Shown here piece by piece: positions 57,746 through 64,000 of a stretch of 64,000 nt of DNA. Source of the stretch: Bursaphelenchus xylophilus (Eukaryota; Nematoda; Chromadorea; Rhabditida; Aphelenchoididae). Where the stretch lies: the NCBI GenBank assembly GCA_904066235.2, contig CAJFCV020000006.1, positions 10,912,001-10,976,000 on the forward strand, read 5' to 3'. The notes under the pieces are model-generated. The model ran no database searches and was not told the origin of the DNA. It worked only from the letters and a program-made list of their open reading frames with translations. A program made the translations under genes and the position numbers. Position 1 is the stretch's first letter. Every line of letters starts with the position of its first letter.

Positions 57746-60700
57746 TTATTCATGAACATTCGAATTTACTGTGGCCTTTTTCTTCTTCCGAAATATGTGT
57801 GTAGAGGAGGCACAAACTCGAAGTATAACGACACAGCTAATGAAATAAGCGATACTAGTCAGGATAAAGAGAGAAAGTAATGGGAAGCCAAGAATCGGGA
57901 CGATCAGAGGGTCATACCATCTGAAATTTTTAAAGATAAAGGTTTACAAAGGGGCGTATTATCTCTTATTTTTACATATACTTACGGATCAGTTTCTCGG
58001 CAATGAGGTTTACAATCGCCGACGAAACTACAAGTTGGGATCTGTGCCTAAAAAAAAATTTTTTTATAATGATAGTACTTCTATGGGGTATGGAGTTACA
58101 GGTCGTGATATATATCAAAAAAATCGCAAAAGTTTTCTGATTCAGAATATGTAAAAATTAGCTGCCCAATTTTGGTTTGTAAGGGTAAAAACATCCGCCG
58201 AATTTTTGCCAAAAAATGCTTTTCAAACAGCAAAGTTTTAGTTCTGCTTTCAATTTTTTATTTTTCGCAAAATTGCTTTCCAAAAAAAATAATTTTAAAA
58301 TTTAGAAAAACAAAATTTCATATAATAAAATTTGATCGTTACTCCCTGAATACAGTTAAAATTTTGTACTACCAAGCTCTTGTATGACAAAACCTCTCTA
58401 TAGCAAACAATTTCAGAGGTCTCTAGAATTATTTTTAGGCTAAAAGGGCCTAAAATTGAATTAACAAAACCTTTTCATAGCATAAAAAATTCTAAAATAA
58501 TTTTGACAAAATTGCTTTTTAATTTTCCTCATTTTCGCGAGATTGCTTTCCGATTTGGTTGAAGTTTTTTTTAAATTTTTCTCATAAAAAAGTAAATGAT
58601 GTTTTTTATTCAGATGAGCTTGCTAAAGGGTTTTTTTAAATTTCGCAAAATTGTTTTTCAATTCTTTTTTTAATTTACAGGGCAAGTACCTCAAGTGCGA
58701 CGCTCAGATTTTGATGAAACTTGGCGCAAATTTAAAATAATTTTTTCTAAAATATATGTGAGAATCCTAGCTCACGCTTTGCAGAAACAACCGAGATTTT
58801 TAGATCAAAATTTGGCGAAAATTCGACACTTTTTGCCGAATTTCGGCACATAAAGTTTCATACCTGTTTCTACCATAAAGTGTAATGTCTTCACAAAAAA
58901 TCAAATTTTTCCGCGCGAAACAAGCAAAGTTATGGCCAAAAAGTGTTTTTTTCTCTGACCGGTCTCCGTGTTTGGCGTACTCTCTCATCGGCAAAGATCG
59001 TTCAATATCTCGGCGGCGCTTGCAAAGCGCGAGCTAAAACTTTCAAGAATTGATATGTCGCCTATGCCCGAAGTGTGTGCAAAATTTAAAGAAAATCTGA
59101 GCACTTGGGGTACTTCCCTTGTTAGTCCATTAAAAACACTTTTTTTGAAAAAATACTTTTCCTACAGTGACGGACCTGATCCAATAGCAAAAAACGTCTC
59201 ATTTTGCATCCCGGTAGGGACCAGAATGTCTCCAAACCCTTCCCTTCTCTAAGCCAAAAAACTCCGCTTTGAAAAGCGCGCCATTTCTTTCAAGGCGGGC
59301 CCTTCAAAACGTGGCTTTTTAGCTTAGAGAAGGGAGGTATTTGGAGACATTTTGGTCCCTTCCGGGATGCAAAATGGGACGTTTTTTGCCATTGGATCCG
59401 GTCCCTCACTGTACGCAAAAATTGAAAAAATACCTAAAAATCTCGCATCTGTCCTAAAAATTCATGATCTAAATTTTTGCCAAATTTCATCAAAAATTGT
59501 GACTTCAATTTTTTCCATTTTCTTTTTCAATTTCGCACTTACAACAATATCCCGAACCAGCCCGTTTTCATCAGCAAATGGGTGATCTTTCTCGTAATCG
59601 ACCATATTATTGAAGCTTCCATTCCAAGACGGTTTGCATTCTCTATAAAAATTAAAAAAAATAAAAAAAAAATTTTTTTTAACCAAAACCTTACCGTTCA
59701 TTAATTTTCTCTCCGTCAAACCAATTTCCAATGGTCCATAGCGTGAAGGGCACATCGCGGCAACTGCAATTTTCAACCTTTCCATTTTTAATGTCCCATT
59801 TCCACAAATTCATAGGGTCAAGATTCAAAATAAGCGTTTCATTGTTCAGTGGCTGAAAATTTTTAAAAATGAAGGTAAATTTTTTGTTTAAAATTATTTT
59901 TGCAAATTGATAGTTATCACAAAATTTCAAAAAAAATAAATTTTTGATATGTTGTTACATACATGTCAAAGTATTTTTGAGAGGTTTCAAAAGTTGATAC
60001 AAGTAGAATGCCGAAAAGTTATATTGACCATGGTACCTTGGTCATTTTCCAAGTAGTCGAAGACGACATCCTACAGAAAAATTGTTAATCACAAAAATGT
60101 TCTCCATGGTCGAAAACGTATTTTGGCGAGATTTGCGGCTCTTCTACACCAATTTTGAAAAAAAATGATATTTTGATGTACCGTTCGAGCCACAATCAAA
60201 GTACCGTAACTCCAAAATCACCTCTTTTATTTTCGCGCATTTTTGATATGTCGTTACATTTATGTCAAAGTATTTTTGAGAGGTTTCAAAAGTTGAGACA
60301 AGTTCTCTGCAAAAAAGTTATATTCAATATGGTACCCTGGTATTTTTCAAAATAGTCTTAGGCTACATCCTACGGCGAAAGTGTCAACTATGAAAATGTT
60401 CCCCATGGTCGAAAACGTAAAACAGCGAAGTTTCGCCCTTTTACTCCTTGGAGTTTTTACACGCAGACCCAATCTTTCCGAAAATTTTACCTATATTGTT
60501 ATATTGCTGCTAAATAAACGTTATAATTATTCGGCTCAGTTTAGATAATACCGAGCACAGGTATTACAACTTCCACAAAAGCACAGCTGCACCGACTACT
60601 TCTCTTCGTAACTGAGTTTGTCTGTAAGCTTCATTCATCGCGCTTGCACCATTTCCACTGGTCAAAAACGATCGGAAATTATCTTGTAGTGGCTCAAAAA

Positions 60701-63619
60701 GCAAAGCAAAATAACTTCATCATTACACTGTTTCCAGTTTTTTATTTACAAAAACTGTTCTCTCTTCAAATCAGAACCTTTCTGATTTTTTGTTGTAGTT
60801 TTGATAGATAAAATTTGTTCTCCTTGTTGTACTTCTTCTTATTCCAATGATGGACATGAAATGTAAGGCTTAAAGATATCCCTTGTAATGCTTTAGTGGA
60901 CTTAAATTCTCGACGTCCTCGAATCCCAGTAGAGTCGATGGAGGTGTCGATATCGGACAACGAATTAAATGAACGATATAAAAAGATCCAGGAAACTTCG
61001 GGTATTTTGAAGATGAACGGTCAGATCTACGAAGGTGTGAAGGTGGACGATCTTATTTATGTCACTGAACTGGGCAGCGGGACCTGTGGAACCGTCTCCA
61101 AACGAAAGATAAGGGCCAAAACGGTGGCTGTTAAAGTGAGACAAGAAAAACAAAGATTTTCATTGAATCCGATTGCATAAATTGTTAGTATAATTTGTTA
61201 GGAGATGAAACGCACGGATAACATCCAAGAATCGAAGCGAATCCTCATGGACTTGGACGTGGTTCGAAAGTCGAACGAATGCCCCCATATCGTTCAATGT
61301 TTCGGGTACATAATCACAGAGGATTATCTCTATATTTGCATGGAAGTGATGGCCAGTTGTTTTGAGAAGGTTCTGAAAAACAGGAATTACACTGGACTGC
61401 CTGAGGCAATTATTGGGAAGGTTGCTTTGGCGGTGGTCGAAGCTCTGTCCTATCTCAAGAATGTCCATGTAAGTCTGGCCTTTCAGGTATGTCATTTCTT
61501 AGAGTCTGATGCATCGAGATATAAAACCATCGAATATTTTGTTGGACTGGCACGGCCACATCAAGCTCTGCGACTTTGGGATCGCCGGGCAATTAATTGA
61601 TTCGAAGGCGGCCTCGATGTCTACTGGATGTTACGCATATCTCGCGGTAAGTATAATTAAAAGAGTTGCATTACTTTTGCATCAAAGTCATCTTCTTTAG
61701 CCTGAGCGTGTGAATGGAGAGCCATATAACGTTACGGCCGATGTTTGGAGTCTGGGGATCACTCTTGTCCAATTGGCCAAGGGATACTTTCCATACAAAG
61801 CAGATCCTAAGGAAGAGTTGAATGTATTAGTTGTAGTGAGGGAAAGGATTATAAATGAAGACCCGCCTCAGGTTGATCCGAAACAGTTTAGCGCTGAGTT
61901 CTGTGATTTCGTAAAGAACTGTCTTCTGAAGTCTAGTCAAGAACGAGCCAAGTACGACAAGCTTTCGGTAAGTTGGAGGAGCAGTGATGCGACTTCAATT
62001 GTCATTCGTATTATACCACGACCACATATGCAGCAAAAAGACTTGCAGAATAGGATGGCGTAGGATATAACCGCTACGACATAGGTTATGTACCGACATA
62101 TGTATGTCTTTTGACCTAACAGTTGGTCGGGAAAATAATGAGCACAATGCCGCTGCGCTGATTGCGTCGCTGAAGTGAAAAGTTATTTGATTTTTGCGCA
62201 ACACAATTCATTTTCGAAGACTGATACTTTATTGCGTCTTTTGTTTTCACCGAGCCTTTGCGGAAATTCCACAGCTCTCCGCCGAGTATCCAACGACAAA
62301 AGCAGTCACCCCTTGATGACATTAAATCCCATTGCCGGCTTTGCCGCTTTATTTCATTGATTCCTTTTTCAGAAAATGGCCTTCCTCATTAACGCATCTC
62401 AGAATGAACTAGATGTTGGTCATTGGATTGAAAATCAAGATAAATATGATCCGCCCTTTCCACCCCGAACTGATTAGCGGCTTCGAAGTGCTTCTGTTTT
62501 GATCTAGATCTGTAGCAGCAATTTCATTTTTTCTCATTTTTGTCTTATAACTTTTATGGCCTATTTGTAACGCGTAGTACCATAAAACGATTATTTATGG
62601 GTCTATATTTTTCTCCCAGAATTAAAAATATTTTTCCCCAGAAAAGAGCATAAGAAAAACTCTTTTTTGGCCATATCTTTGCCAGTTTCGAGCGGAAAAA
62701 ACCGATTTTTTGTGTATATATTACTCTCTACGGTAGAAATTACGACAAAACTTTGCACGCCAAAATTCAAAAAAAAGTGTTACGTTTTTTTTTCAATTTA
62801 CTTTGCATGGAAGTGATGGCCAGTTGTACCGTCTTTGCGTCCGAGAGAGTAGAAAAGATGTGGAGAGCGATCAGAGAAAAACCTTTTTTGGCGATATCTT
62901 TACTATTTCTTTGCCCGTGGCTTGCTTGTAACACATATCTTTATTAAGTTTGCAAAAAAATGTGTGTTACAAGCAAGTCACGGGCAAAAAAATAGTAAAG
63001 ATATTGCCAAAAAAGATTTTTCTCTGATCGCTCTCCACATTTTTTCTACTCTCTCGGACGCAAAGACCGTAAATTGAAAAAAAACGTAACACTTTTTTTT
63101 GAATTTTGGCTTGCAAAGTTTTGTCGTAATTTCTACCGTAGAGAGGAACATATCCGCAAAAAATCGGTTTTTTCCGCTCGAAACTGGCAAAGATATGGCC
63201 AAAAAAGAGTTTTTCTCTGACCGCTCTCCGCATTTTTTCTACTCTCTCGGCGGCAAAAATCGTTGAATATCTTGCTGCCCCTGCAAAGAATAAGCTAAAA
63301 TTTTAAGAATTTGATATGTGGTCTATGTACGACATGTGTGCAAAAAGAAAAATAAAAGAACAAAGAAAGAGGTTACCCTATAAAAAACTTAACTTATAAT
63401 TTTTACTTACATAAGCATTAAAATCAGTCCTGTTGATCTGTGTGATATTCCAGGAATCTGGCACAAGCCCGTTCTTTGTCAAGTCTACAGTGTACGGGTC
63501 GCAATACAAAGCCTTGAAATAAATCATGGTCTTTAAGGGGCAATGCATATAGTACAAGGTCGTGTTTTTAATGGCGATCACATAGAACGCTTGTCGATGG
63601 ACGTTACACGTCTTCCAGT
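57746..63619 (-). CDS. Type I membrane protein (5' end outside the window)
   Basis: Five exons: 63619-63411, 59852-59695, 59642-59543, 58047-57986, 57920-57746; at least 234 aa, partial at the N-terminus because exon 63619 begins in mid-codon. The ectodomain has several Cys ([39 protein letters not shown]) and at least six N-glycosylation sites (NTT, NIT, NRT, NET, NCS, NGS). One TM helix ([20 protein letters not shown]) and a basic tail ([14 protein letters not shown]) follow. The family is not recognised. The 3.6-kb intron 59853-63410 contains the kinase gene on the other strand. Joining the first exon to the rest rests on matching phase 0 and similar composition, so a separate gene is possible. 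Confidence 0.65.
58678..59121. mobile_element. 444-bp foldback, CAGGGCAAGTACC ends
   Basis: Ends CAGGGCAAGTACCTCAAGTG and CACTTGGGGTACTTCCCTTG, TTA duplication at 58675-58677 and 59122-59124. Same family as 46765-47213. In an intron of the type I membrane gene. Confidence 0.88.
59165..59411. mobile_element. Foldback MITE, CAGTGGGGGACC family, copy 4
   Basis: TA-flanked, ends CAGTGACGGACCTGATCC and GGATCCGGTCCCTCACTG, 247 bp. Confidence 0.82.
60938..62477 (+). CDS. mek-1: MAP kinase kinase, MKK7/MEK-1 type
   Basis: Five exons: 60938-61135, 61202-61468, 61503-61646, 61701-61967, 62373-62477; 326 aa, all phase 0. Dual-specificity kinase that activates JNK-type MAPKs in stress signalling. Gly-rich loop LGSGTCG (46-51), Lys66 (TVAVK), HRDIKPSN (159-166), DFG (179-181), the activation segment [11 protein letters not shown] with Ser189 and Ser193 in the positions of MKK7 Ser/Thr, then APER and [27 protein letters not shown] is nearly diagnostic for MKK7. 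The ATG at 60938 is the first in frame after a stop; the N-terminal JNK-docking region is therefore missing, unless an upstream exon joins at the TTTAG near 60892. The C-terminus after the kinase core is short. It lies in an intron of the opposite-strand membrane gene. Confidence 0.9.
62120..62205. repeat. Half CAGTCTGTCGGG MITE in the last kinase intron
   Basis: Left end AGTTGGTCGGGAAAATAATG and the GC-rich interior remain; the right end is lost. Confidence 0.7.
62640..63350. repeat. Near-perfect palindrome of the dispersed family
   Basis: Arms of about 300 bp meet near 62940 with almost no spacer. They share words such as CTTTTTTGGCCATATCTTT and CACGGGCAAA in inverted order. The left arm is interrupted by 29 bp (62799-62829) that copies kinase exon 2 (see finding). 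It sits between the kinase and the upstream exon of the membrane gene. Confidence 0.88.
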
Positions 63620-64000
63620 CTGAAAAAAAATCGAAAAAATGAAAGTTTTTGCATTCACAAGATTCAAGATTTTTTGCAAGTTTCAAAAAAAATAGATTTT
63701 TTTTTTCATTTTCAAACTGAAAAAAATCAAGGTCTACTGATTTTTTTACCAGGAAAACGTTTTTCCGACAAAAAACCGCAAAGAACTAGCGAAAACACTT
63801 TTTTTGTCTGACCGTCTCTCCTCATTTTGCGTGTTCTCTCAAAAAAGAATGCTTAATATCTCGGCTGCGGGTGAGAATTGACAACTAAAATTCTTGCCCA
63901 TAAATATACATCCCATGTAGAAGGTGTATGCAAAATTATAGCGAAATCGAAGACGTGACATTTGGGCAATATTGTACTAGACATCTGATACTTTGATGAC
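63620..64000. other. Right-edge intron sequence
   Basis: Intron or 5' flank of the type I membrane gene. It carries a dispersed-family fragment (about 63760-63990, with CTCTCCTCATTTTGCG and ATATCTCGGCTGC). No exon seen. Confidence 0.5.

Overview
The window looks like repeat-rich nuclear DNA of a rhabditid-type nematode. Reasons: short introns with TTTTCAG-type acceptors, acceptor-like sites just 5' of start codons (possible trans-splice sites), AT-rich spacers, and recognisable homologues of ATP synthase Fo subunit b, an MKK7/MEK-1 kinase, an aldo-keto reductase and a GGY-rich secreted peptide. Species cannot be named. All gene models were spliced by eye from reading frame, GT/AG sites and phase.

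Layout. 0-0.35 kb: start of an SR-rich protein (minus). 1.0-2.6 kb: ATP synthase subunit b (plus). 3.1-4.7 kb: unknown His/Ser-rich, coiled-coil protein (minus). 5.8-40.2 kb: a cluster of seven related genes (A, B, C minus; D, E, F plus; G minus), the main discovery here. 37.4 kb: secreted YGGY peptide. 42.1-45.3 kb: aldo-keto reductase (minus). 46.3-52.9 kb: two paralogous four-TM proteins (minus). 55.2-56.8 kb: Cys-rich secreted protein (plus). 57.7-63.6 kb: type I membrane protein (minus) whose large intron holds the MKK7-like kinase gene (60.9-62.5 kb, plus).

The seven-gene family: most members start with an exon of about 77 codons that reads like a ubiquitin-type beta-grasp fold (strand, TG turn, strand, helix, strands). 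Up to three further beta-grasp-like modules follow, each on its own phase-0 exon, then a long coiled coil with a shared Pro-acidic-EYKxL signature, and a very acidic tail that often ends in an acidic-[FY]-[DE]-[VI]-[VIL] motif. Members differ by loss of whole modules. Genes E and F come from a recent 6.7-kb tandem duplication. Their spacers are nearly identical, yet their coding differences are mostly amino-acid changing. Four members share a 21-bp upstream element. I know no described family with this architecture; a fast-evolving, possibly defence-related ubiquitin-like/autophagy adaptor family is my inference.

The rest is dominated by foldback (MITE-like) DNA: elements with CAAGG/CAGGG ends and 3-bp TNA target duplications, several carrying tRNA-like A and B boxes; TA-flanked CAGTGGGGGACC and CAGGGTG elements; a ~150-bp CAGTCTGTCGGG family; a 1.7-kb 24-bp minisatellite in an intron; and a near-perfect palindrome at 62.6-63.25 kb, one arm of which carries a 26-bp copy of the neighbouring kinase exon.
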